From assembly GCA_021785055.1 (NCBI GenBank), contig JAJYGS010000142.1, positions 1-7,264 on the forward strand: 7,264 bases of DNA, in the 5' to 3' direction. The DNA is from Nitrospirota bacterium (lineage in GTDB: Bacteria; Nitrospirota; JACRHJ01). Positions 1 through 5,381 of this stretch are shown here, piece after piece. Every line of letters starts with the position of its first letter. The first letter of the stretch is position 1. The notes under the pieces were generated by a model that did no database searches, was not told the DNA's origin, and worked only from the letters and a program-made list of their open reading frames with translations. Made by a program: the position numbers and the translations under genes.

Positions 1-311
1 TGGCGTTTTCGCTCTCGCGGACACCGGTTATTTCATACGCCCTCCTGGTCGCCGTAGGCTGGGGCATGATAACCCAGTTCTCGACTGTGAACGCCGCAAT
101 CCAGAACGTCGTCCCGGACGAGCTCCGGGGCCGGGTGATGAGCCTTTACGTCCTGGTAATGCTTGGCTTCGTCCCGGTGGGCAACCTCATCATCGGCACG
201 CTCGCGCACTACGTCGGCACCCCGCACGCCGTCGCCTCCGGGGCGATAGTCTGCATAGTGGCGTATGCCGCGCTCCTCGCCTTCGCCCGCAAGGAATTCC
301 TGTCCTCATAG
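1..311 (+). CDS. MFS exporter, C-terminal fragment (5' end outside window)
   Basis: This is the last ~102 residues of a major facilitator superfamily transporter, an inner-membrane secondary transporter. The reading frame is open from base 3 and ends at TAG 309-311. Three hydrophobic stretches are visible: one around ISYALLVAVGWGM, one around MSLYVLVMLGFVPVGNLIIGTL, and a last one around ASGAIVCIVAYAALLAF. The segment NAAIQNVVPDELRGRVMSLY matches the conserved loop and helix near the C-terminus of the EntS/MFS_3 (DHA3-type) exporters, where the 'P-x-x-L/M-R-G-R-V' motif is typical. The substrate cannot be told from this fragment. It has no obvious link to the phage genes that follow, so I read it as the flanking bacterial gene; phage cargo remains possible. 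The family call is fairly secure. Confidence 0.85.
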   Translation, partial: AFSLSRTPVISYALLVAVGWGMITQFSTVNAAIQNVVPDELRGRVMSLYVLVMLGFVPVGNLIIGTLAHYVGTPHAVASGAIVCIVAYAALLAFARKEFLSS

Positions 312-365
312 CAAGCGTTTTCCTTAATCACTTCTCCTAAAGTATTTTCTCAAGGCCTCTCAAAG
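312..365. other. intergenic gap, candidate prophage/host junction
   Basis: This short non-coding stretch lies between the MFS stop codon and the structured leader of the first phage-type gene. I see no T-run terminator hairpin and no convincing -35/-10 pair, only A/T-rich words such as TAAAGT and TATTTT near 339-349. If the phage module is an inserted element, its left boundary should fall in or close to this gap. No end repeat or target duplication can be assigned without the other end. Confidence 0.3.
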
Positions 366-413
366 ACGCCTCTCCGCCACAGGCGTATCCTCCCGTAAAC
401 CAAAAACGGGAGG
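366..413 (+). promoter_or_regulatory. two adjacent inverted repeats masking the RBS of the next gene
   Basis: Two perfect inverted repeats follow each other. ACGCCT (366-371) pairs with AGGCGT (381-386) across a 9-base loop. CCTCCCGT (389-396) pairs with ACGGGAGG (406-413) across a 9-base A-rich loop. The right arm of the second hairpin contains the GGGAGG Shine-Dalgarno sequence (408-413) of the gene starting at 419, so in folded mRNA the ribosome binding site would be closed. A third, mutually exclusive pairing is possible between 366-374 and 408-416, with one G-U pair; it would also cover the Shine-Dalgarno. No T-run follows, so this is not an ordinary intrinsic terminator. The pairing is seen in the sequence; translational control is inference. 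Confidence 0.55.
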
Positions 414-418
414 CGTGT

Positions 419-1066
419 ATGAAAAACTGCGCGCAGTGCGGCGAGTTTGAGGAATGCATTGAAATCTGTTTATACGTAAAGAAGCTGATCCCGGCTGTGG
501 AGGACGGGCGGAACTCGGAGAGAGAGGTATTGATGTCTCCGTCCGGCCTCGCTATAGCCGCCGATTTGTATTCCCTCTCGGACTGGAACGGGGAGCGGAC
601 GAGGACGTCGAGCCCGAAAGTCGACCTTGGGGCGCTCTCCGCCTCCGAAAGGCGGGCGCTTCTGCTCATCGCCGAGGGCATGTCCTATGCGGAGACGGGA
701 AAGGCACTCGGCGTCTCGCGCTCAACCGTCCAGAGCTATGTGGCGCGGGCCAGGGCAAAGCTTGCCGTACAAAACCGGCATATAGTGCAGAGGCAGAAAA
801 CAGCCGAAACAGAACAAACAACAGGAGGCGCAAGGATGAGCACACGTGTCAGACATTCCGCCGGAAATGCGGGACGGAAAACCGCCGCGGAAAAGGCCGC
901 TGGCGGCGTAAAAAAGACTAAAAAGGTTTCACCGCGCAAAGCCGCCGCTCCGAAAGTCAAGGCGAAAGGGCATGGACAGAATCCGGTCGAACCCGTCTTC
1001 GACAAGGGAAGCTACGACCCCGGCGTGATAAAGACAGGGACGGACATAAACAATGACGGAATTTAG
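419..1066 (+). CDS. HTH (LuxR/sigma-70 region 4-like) phage regulator with Cys-rich N-terminus and basic tail
   Basis: This 215-residue protein is probably a DNA-binding regulator of the late operon. Residues 4-17 carry four cysteines spaced C-x2-C-x5-C-x3-C, which could bind zinc or another metal. Residues ~72-116 form a helix-turn-helix of the LuxR/sigma-region-4 kind: LSASERRALLLIAEGMSY, then a turn, then the recognition-helix segment GVSRSTVQSYVARARAKL. Residues ~140-184 are a disordered Lys/Ala/Arg-rich tail, followed by a short tail ending NNDGI. ATG 419 has GGGAGG six bases upstream, although that site lies in a hairpin. Small sigma-like or HTH regulators directly before the terminase genes are common in phages. 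It overlaps the next gene by 14 bases. The HTH is clear; the target and sign of regulation are not known. It could be two products (see the nested start at 836). Confidence 0.72.
   Translation: MKNCAQCGEFEECIEICLYVKKLIPAVEDGRNSEREVLMSPSGLAIAADLYSLSDWNGERTRTSSPKVDLGALSASERRALLLIAEGMSYAETGKALGVSRSTVQSYVARARAKLAVQNRHIVQRQKTAETEQTTGGARMSTRVRHSAGNAGRKTAAEKAAGGVKKTKKVSPRKAAAPKVKAKGHGQNPVEPVFDKGSYDPGVIKTGTDINNDGI
836..1066 (+). CDS. possible nested in-frame product: small basic Lys/Ala-rich protein
   Basis: An ATG at 836, in frame with the HTH regulator (its Met140), is preceded by GGAGG at 824-828 with a 7-base spacer, as good as the start signals of the confirmed phage genes. Initiation here would give a separate 76-residue protein starting MSTRVRHSAG. 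Its first ~45 residues are very rich in Lys, Arg and Ala (for example KKTKKVSPRKAAAPKVKAKG), resembling histone H1-like or other nucleic-acid-binding tails, and its end is neutral to acidic. The start signal is seen in the sequence; use of it in the cell is inference. The alternative is that the GGAGG arose by chance from the codons for T-G-G-A in the longer protein. Confidence 0.4.
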   Translation: MSTRVRHSAGNAGRKTAAEKAAGGVKKTKKVSPRKAAAPKVKAKGHGQNPVEPVFDKGSYDPGVIKTGTDINNDGI

Positions 1067-1319
1067 CCGGCGGACAAAGGCGGAGCGCGTCTGCGGCAAG
1101 TGCGGCTCCGGGGTGCTGGTCAGAAGCTACGTCGCGGAAATATGCCCCATATGCGGGAAATATTTTTTCCCGGCATGCGCGGACGATACGGCGGCGAAGC
1201 CCGATGCGGCTTTGGCCGCATGGAAAGAGCACAGGCTCGGCCTGATGATGAAGAAGGGCGGCTGGCGCTGGATAGAGGTCTTGTCGCCGCCCGGATGGTT
1301 CACTGAAGAGGTCGCATAG
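1053..1319 (+). CDS. small zinc-ribbon protein, distantly Com-like
   Basis: This 88-residue protein has two CxxC knuckles, C14-x2-C17 and C31-x2-C34 (VCGKCG and ICPICGK), separated by 13 residues, which predicts a single zinc ribbon. A fifth cysteine, C42, follows. The C-terminal half has a short helical, charged segment (AALAAWKEHRLG) and a Trp-rich end (GGWRWIEVLSPPGWF). ATG 1053 lies inside the end of the HTH gene, with GGGACGG-like bases upstream, so translation is probably coupled. Phage Mu Com, a small protein with paired CxxC motifs that opens the mom mRNA, has a similar N-terminal layout, but Mu com sits at the other end of the genome and I cannot show homology. It may bind nucleic acid; the role is otherwise unknown. 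Confidence 0.65.
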   Translation: MTEFSRRTKAERVCGKCGSGVLVRSYVAEICPICGKYFFPACADDTAAKPDAALAAWKEHRLGLMMKKGGWRWIEVLSPPGWFTEEVA

Positions 1320-1327
1320 GTATACCA

Positions 1328-1663
1328 ATGACAAAACCGAAAAACGACAGCATGTTTGTAAACAACCGGCACCTGACGGGATTCAGGAAGTTCCAGAACG
1401 CGGCCATTAGCGCGCTGTCCCTGCTTTCGGAGGGTCTCAAGAAGAAGAAGTCCGACCATGCGCTGAAGGTCGCTGATATGAAATCGCTCGTCTCGACTTA
1501 CAAGGAAGCGGTCATGGGAGAACGGAGCGTCCTCGGCCTCACCGGAGAGCCGCAGGGAGAGTGGCCCGAAGAGGTCGTAGTCCGATGGGAAGACCCGGAC
1601 GGAGAGCCCGGCGAGACCGGTCAGCCTGAAGACGGTATGCCGGCGCCGGAGGCCGGGGATTGA
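1328..1663 (+). CDS. hypothetical phage protein, candidate small terminase subunit
   Basis: This 111-residue protein is not firmly recognised. Residues ~17-62 look helical and basic (AAISALSLLSEGLKKKKSDHALKVADMKSLVSTYKEAVMGERSVLGL), and the last ~40 residues are acidic and Pro/Gly-rich. Its place immediately before the large terminase, with the stop codon overlapping the terminase start by four bases, is where the small terminase subunit (DNA recognition for packaging) is usually found. A helix ending in a G-E-R-x-x-L-G-like stretch also resembles the oligomerisation end of some small terminases. It lacks a visible N-terminal HTH of its own, so the HTH gene at 419 is a competing candidate. 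ATG 1328 has only a weak AGGT-like site and probably depends on coupling to the gene before. Confidence 0.6.
   Translation: MTKPKNDSMFVNNRHLTGFRKFQNAAISALSLLSEGLKKKKSDHALKVADMKSLVSTYKEAVMGERSVLGLTGEPQGEWPEEVVVRWEDPDGEPGETGQPEDGMPAPEAGD
1648..1652 (+). promoter_or_regulatory. RBS deciding the TTG start of the large terminase
   Basis: GGAGG lies seven bases before TTG 1660. This supports the non-ATG start over the in-frame ATG at 1693 (Met12), which has no comparable site. Confidence 0.65.
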
Positions 1664-2976
1664 GCTTCCGCAGGCTGGGCATAAAATACAGGATGCTCCC
1701 GGCCCAGGAAGCCTTCCACCGCTCGCGCTCGAAATACAAGGCATACGTGGGCGGGTACGGCTCCGGCAAGACATACGCCGGATGCCACGAGGCGATAAGG
1801 CTCTCGGTGATTAACCGTGGACTGCCCGGCATGGTCGTCGCTCCCACGTACGGCATGCTCGAAGACGCCACGCTGCCGGTCTTCCTGGAGATACTCGACA
1901 GGGCCGGCATCGCATACACGTGGCGCCGCTCAAGCGCAAACCTCCTGCTTCCATGGGGATCGAAGGTCATGTTCCGTTCGGCGGACTCTCCTGAGCGCCT
2001 AAAGGGGCCGAGCCTTGCCTGGGCCGGCATAGACGAGGGCGCGATGGTATCGCGCGCGGCGTGGGAGGTATTGATCTCACGCATCAGGCATCCGGAGGCC
2101 GGCAGGCTCCAGGCGTTCATCACCACGACGCCCGAAGGCTACAACTGGCTGTTCGAGGAGTTCGTGGAGAGGCGCAGGAAAAGATACCGCCTCATTACCG
2201 CGAGCACGAGAGAGAATATATATCTCCCGCCGGAATACGCGGAAGACCTCGTGGAGGCGTACGGGGCGAATCTCGCAAGACAGTACGTGTCGGGCGAGTT
2301 CGTAAATCCCGGCGCGGGCCGCGTGTACGACGCCTTCTCACGCGAGAGGCACGTCCGGGACGGCCTGGGATACGACCCGGCCTACCCGCTATCGATGGCG
2401 GTGGACTTTAACGTAGACCCGCTCCACGCCGCGCTGATACAGATCGCGGATGGAGAAGTGCGAATAGTGGATGAAATAGTCATCCGCTCCTCGAACACGT
2501 GGGAGCTCTGCGAGGCGGTACGGGGCCGGTACAGGAACGTCCCGATAACGGCATATCCTGACCCGACCGGGCGCGCGAGGAAGACCGCCGGGACGCCGGA
2601 AGCGCCGTCGGACTTCGCGGTGCTCTCGCTTAACGGTTTTACGGTGCGGGCGAGGAGTTCTTCTCCGCCGGTGCGGGACAGGGTAAACGCCGTAAACAGG
2701 ATACTGGCCGGAGACGGCGGGGGCCGAGGCCGGTCTACCGGCTCAACTGGCGGCGGGCCGGCGCGCCTGGTAATCTCATCCGTGTGCCGCGAGAGCATAC
2801 GCTCGTTCGAGCGCACCTGCTGGAAGGACGGCTTATCCGTAATAGACAAATCGCATGGCGACGAGCACATGACCGACGCCGTCGGATATTTCATAGAATA
2901 CGAATTTCCCGTGCGCGCGCCGCAGAGGGTGGAATACGAAGGATTTTTAAGACGCGCGGTGAGACGGTGTTTTTAA
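1660..2976 (+). CDS. terL: phage terminase large subunit (Mu gp28-like)
   Basis: This is the ATP-driven DNA packaging motor and nuclease, 438 residues. The ATPase domain shows Walker A at 31-38 (GGYGSGKT), Walker B at 119-126 (LAWAGIDE, with D125 and E126 as acidic residues) and the coupling motif TTTPEG at 155-160. The C-terminal RNase H-like nuclease domain has D249 (MAVDFN), D301 (AYPDPTG) and the D401/D406 cluster (GDEHMTDAVGY) as likely metal ligands. The protein is thus apparently complete and active. TTG 1660 is used with GGAGG upstream, overlapping the previous stop (TTGA). An odd Gly/Ser-rich stretch at 351-366 (DGGGRGRSTGSTGGG region) interrupts the nuclease domain. It acts with the small subunit and the portal encoded downstream. 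The stop TAA lies in a T5-A7 run next to the following RBS. Confidence 0.95.
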   Translation: MSFRRLGIKYRMLPAQEAFHRSRSKYKAYVGGYGSGKTYAGCHEAIRLSVINRGLPGMVVAPTYGMLEDATLPVFLEILDRAGIAYTWRRSSANLLLPWGSKVMFRSADSPERLKGPSLAWAGIDEGAMVSRAAWEVLISRIRHPEAGRLQAFITTTPEGYNWLFEEFVERRRKRYRLITASTRENIYLPPEYAEDLVEAYGANLARQYVSGEFVNPGAGRVYDAFSRERHVRDGLGYDPAYPLSMAVDFNVDPLHAALIQIADGEVRIVDEIVIRSSNTWELCEAVRGRYRNVPITAYPDPTGRARKTAGTPEAPSDFAVLSLNGFTVRARSSSPPVRDRVNAVNRILAGDGGGRGRSTGSTGGGPARLVISSVCRESIRSFERTCWKDGLSVIDKSHGDEHMTDAVGYFIEYEFPVRAPQRVEYEGFLRRAVRRCF

Positions 2977-2981
2977 AAAAA

Positions 2982-2987
2982 GGAGGT
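2982..2987 (+). promoter_or_regulatory. RBS deciding the TTG start of the protease gene
   Basis: GGAGGT, within AAAGGAGGT, lies nine bases before TTG 2996, which opens the protease frame. Another TTG at 2991 is nearer (four bases) but out of frame. Confidence 0.6.
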
Positions 2988-2995
2988 CTATTGTT

Positions 2996-3868
2996 TTGGA
3001 GCCTTCAGAGAAGCTTTCATTTACGTTGGAAAAAGGTCTTGATTTGTCCGGCAACGACGCGCCGGAAGAAGTGCAGCTCCTGCCGACGGGCGAGGTAAGC
3101 CCTAAGGGGAAGATGCAGTTCCTGGTGGACGAGGAGGGTATGCAGTCGATGCTCGCCGCATTCAGGAAATCCGGCACCGACCTTGTAATCGACTACGAGC
3201 ACCAGAGCCTGTCAGGTTCTGAAGCCCCTGCCGCAGGGTGGATAAAGGATCTGCTGGACAAGGGCGCGGAGGGGTTGTGGGCGAAGGTGCAGTGGACGGA
3301 CCGCGCGAAGGAATATCTCAGGAAGCGGGAATACCGCTACATCTCGCCGGTAGTGCTCGTCCGCAAGAAAGACGGGCGCGCCGTGGAGCTGCTTGGCGCG
3401 GCTCTCACGAACCTGCCCGCCATCGACGGCATGGCCCCGGTCGTAAATTCCATGCAGAAGGATTACAGGAACCTGTACATGGAGGTGTTGAAGTTCCTGG
3501 AACTCCCGGAGGACGCGGAGGCGGAGGCCGTAAGACAGAAGGCCGAGGCTCTTGCCAGACCCTCCGGTTTCGTGCCGGAGGCGGAGCATATGGCGCTCAA
3601 GGAGACGCTCAAAAAATACGAGACGGAGGAGCTTGTAAGGCAGGCGCTCTCAAAAGGGCGAATAACCCCGGCGCTTCTTCCCTGGGCGCGTTCGTATGCG
3701 TTCTTGGACCCGGAAGGGTTCCAGGAGTTCTGCGGGAAGGCCGCTCCGGGCGCGCCGCTTGAGAGCAAGCTCCCGGCGGATGAGCGCCCTGTGCCGTTGC
3801 AGGCCAGGATCAACGGCCTGCTTGGGCTGGACGACAAAACCTTCTTCCGATACGCGAACTCAAATTAA
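2996..3868 (+). CDS. Mu gpI-like prohead protease with scaffold domain
   Basis: This protein of 290 residues belongs to the Mu-like I protease family, which processes the head interior during maturation. Recognisable family blocks are IDYEHQSL (65-72), APAAGWIKDL (77-86), YRYISPVVLV (113-122) and the LTNLPAIDGMAPVVNS block (138-152). The His/Asp/Ser-bearing blocks are where the active site is expected, but I cannot assign residues with certainty. From ~155 on it is charged and helical (for example EAVRQKAEALA, ALKETLKKYETEELVRQAL), then GRITPALLPWARSYAFLDPEGFQEFC, as in the C-terminal scaffold half of gpI. It begins at TTG with a strong RBS. Its position between terminase and portal is unusual; in Mu it follows portal and gpF. 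The family call is secure. Confidence 0.9.
   Translation: MEPSEKLSFTLEKGLDLSGNDAPEEVQLLPTGEVSPKGKMQFLVDEEGMQSMLAAFRKSGTDLVIDYEHQSLSGSEAPAAGWIKDLLDKGAEGLWAKVQWTDRAKEYLRKREYRYISPVVLVRKKDGRAVELLGAALTNLPAIDGMAPVVNSMQKDYRNLYMEVLKFLELPEDAEAEAVRQKAEALARPSGFVPEAEHMALKETLKKYETEELVRQALSKGRITPALLPWARSYAFLDPEGFQEFCGKAAPGAPLESKLPADERPVPLQARINGLLGLDDKTFFRYANSN
3479..3868 (+). CDS. possible nested scaffold protein (Mu gpZ-like) inside the protease gene
   Basis: In phage Mu the 3' half of gene I is also translated alone, from an internal in-frame start, to make the scaffold Z. Here Met162 of the protease (ATG 3479) has AGGAA at 3467-3471, seven bases upstream, and would give a 129-residue, Glu/Lys-rich, helical protein beginning MEVLKFLELP. 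Met153 (ATG 3452) lacks a ribosome binding site. The precedent is known from Mu; use of this site is inference. Confidence 0.3.
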   Translation: MEVLKFLELPEDAEAEAVRQKAEALARPSGFVPEAEHMALKETLKKYETEELVRQALSKGRITPALLPWARSYAFLDPEGFQEFCGKAAPGAPLESKLPADERPVPLQARINGLLGLDDKTFFRYANSN

Positions 3869-4951
3869 ATGAACAAAAAAGAATACACAAAAGAAATCGC
3901 CGCGCCGACGCTTCGGGACAGGTGGTCGGACTATCCGTCTTCCGGCCTCACTCCCAAAAGGCTTTCCCGGATACTGCGGGAGGCCGACGCAGGCTACATA
4001 CATTTGCAGGCGGAGCTTTTCTCCGAGATGGAGGAGAAGGACGCGCACCTTTATTCCTGCCTCCAGACGCGGAAGCTATCCGTATCGGGATGTCCCTGGG
4101 AGATAGTCCCCGCAGGCGCGGCGGGCCCTGCCGAGAGCGATGCGGCTTCGTTTGCGGCAGAGTGCATTTCCGGCATGGACAATTTCGACGAGTCGCTCAC
4201 CGACCTCATGGACGCAGTTGGAAAGGGATTCTCCATATCGGAGATAATCTGGGAACTCGACCATGAACGGCTTGTCCCTCGGCGACTGAAGAAGAGGCCG
4301 CAGAAGCGGTTCACTTTCCTCGCAGACGACGGCATCCCGACCGAACGTCCGCGCCTTATAACGGACGGCGAGCCGGTATACGGCATCGCGCTTCCGGCGG
4401 CGAAGTTCGTGGTGCACGTATATCGCGCCGGAGCGGATTACCCTGAGCGGGGAGGTCTTCTAAGGACGCTTTCCTGGATTTACCTTTTCAAGAACTACGC
4501 GATTAAGGACTGGGTCTCGTTCTGCGAGGTCTTCGGGATGCCGCTTCGGCTGGGCGTATACTCGCCGTCGGCGTCAAAAGACGATAAAGACGCGCTCCTT
4601 GAAGCCGTGACGAGCCTGGGTTCTGACGCCGCCGGGATTATATCCGAGAGCACCAGAATACAGTTTATCGAATCCGCGAAGCGCGGCGACGGCGGGCCGT
4701 ACAAGGACCTTGTGGACACGATGAACAAGGAAATATCCAAGGCCGTCCTGGGCCAGACCCTGACGACGGAGGCGGGCCACAGCGGAAGCCTTGCCGCCGG
4801 ACTTGTCCACGACGGCGTGCGAAAGGACATAGTCCGCGCGGATGCCCGCTCGCTTGCGAGAACCATAAACCGCGATTTATTGCGCCCGATGACGGCGCTG
4901 AACTTCGGCCCGGACGTAAAGCCGCCGGAGTTCAGATTCACAACCAACTGA
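3869..4951 (+). CDS. portal protein, Mu gp29-like (DUF935), short form
   Basis: This is the ring through which DNA enters and leaves the head; it docks the terminase. The 360 residues show DUF935 hallmarks: HLQAELFSEMEEKDAHLYSCLQTRK (45-69), GFSISEIIWE (120-129), LSWIYLFKNYAIKDWVSFCEVFGMPLRLG (201-229), VLGQTLTTE (293-301) and ARTINRDLLRPMTALNFG (330-347). ATG 3869 follows the protease stop directly, with no spacer and no visible Shine-Dalgarno, so it probably relies on re-initiation. The protein stops soon after the PEFRF block, whereas Mu gp29 (about 510 residues) and many relatives carry a further C-terminal region. The next gene's RBS begins right at the stop codon. The gene may be a naturally short form or have lost its 3' end together with the gpF-like gene. 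Confidence 0.9.
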   Translation: MNKKEYTKEIAAPTLRDRWSDYPSSGLTPKRLSRILREADAGYIHLQAELFSEMEEKDAHLYSCLQTRKLSVSGCPWEIVPAGAAGPAESDAASFAAECISGMDNFDESLTDLMDAVGKGFSISEIIWELDHERLVPRRLKKRPQKRFTFLADDGIPTERPRLITDGEPVYGIALPAAKFVVHVYRAGADYPERGGLLRTLSWIYLFKNYAIKDWVSFCEVFGMPLRLGVYSPSASKDDKDALLEAVTSLGSDAAGIISESTRIQFIESAKRGDGGPYKDLVDTMNKEISKAVLGQTLTTEAGHSGSLAAGLVHDGVRKDIVRADARSLARTINRDLLRPMTALNFGPDVKPPEFRFTTN

Positions 4952-4961
4952 GGAGGTTTCG

Positions 4962-5372
4962 ATGTCTGCACTGACAAAGGACAGGGACACGGTAAGGAAG
5001 GAAGGGGTGTATGCATCTTACCCCGTGGAAGGCGGGGCGATAATTTACGCAGGCAGCATGGTCTGCATAGGCGTGGACGGTTACGCCGTCCCGGCTTCTG
5101 ACGCGGCGGGACTCAAGTTCATGGGCATCGCCCGCCAGCACGTAGACAACTCCGTTGGAGCGAGCGGGGCTGTGCAGGTGGAGGTATGGAGGCGCGGCTG
5201 CTTCAATCTCGCCGCATCAGGCATAGCGCTTTCCAACGCGGGCGACCCGGTTTACGCGCTTGACAACCAGACGGTCGGCCTCACCGCCGCGTCCACCAAT
5301 CACGTCGCCTGCGGGAAGGTTTCGGAATATGACACGGCGTCCACGGTGTATGTGGACATCAGCAGGATATAA
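4962..5372 (+). CDS. DUF2190 family capsid protein (probable decoration/cement protein)
   Basis: This 136-residue, Gly/Ala/Val-rich, beta-strand-like protein has the pattern of the DUF2190 family: an N-terminal VRKEGVYASYPVEGGAIIYAGSMVCIGVDGYAVPASDAAG segment, then GIARQHVDNS, then a charged beta segment (VQVEVWRRGCFNLAASG), GDPVYALDNQTVGLT and a final VYVDISRI strand. Members are small head proteins found beside the major capsid gene and are often mislabelled as RecA/RadA-like. They are thought to bind or stabilise the shell. ATG 4962 has a strong AGGAGG site five bases upstream that begins at the portal stop codon. It sits nine bases before the major head gene, supporting the capsid role. 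The exact function (cement, spike or chaperone) is inference. Confidence 0.82.
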   Translation: MSALTKDRDTVRKEGVYASYPVEGGAIIYAGSMVCIGVDGYAVPASDAAGLKFMGIARQHVDNSVGASGAVQVEVWRRGCFNLAASGIALSNAGDPVYALDNQTVGLTAASTNHVACGKVSEYDTASTVYVDISRI

Positions 5373-5381
5373 GGAGGGAAG

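Noticed and set aside
389..413. Hairpin before the HTH gene as an intrinsic terminator of the MFS gene
   Set aside because: No T-run follows the stem, and the right arm is the Shine-Dalgarno of the next gene.
448..477. Promoter-like TTGAGG - 18 bases - TATACG inside the HTH gene
   Set aside because: Weak match within coding sequence; such pairs occur by chance and nothing nearby needs it.
1127..1774. Long reverse-strand open frame (215 codons)
   Set aside because: It lies across three well-supported forward genes, has Arg/Ser/Pro-rich shadow composition and no recognisable domain.
1539..2126. Reverse-strand open frame opposite the terminase ATPase domain
   Set aside because: It is antisense to Walker A/B coding sequence; its openness follows from G+C-rich codon bias.
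2970..2981. T5-A7 run at the terminase stop as a slippage or frameshift site
   Set aside because: It lies at the stop codon next to a strong RBS; no extended product of interest arises from a frame change here.
3238..3762. Forward-strand alternative-frame ORF (174 codons) inside the protease gene
   Set aside because: Gly/Arg-rich, low-complexity translation typical of a frame-shifted G+C-rich gene; the protease frame has clear family motifs.
4495..5016. Reverse-strand open frame (173 codons) opposite the portal 3' end
   Set aside because: Shadow of the portal; no motif and no sensible start context.
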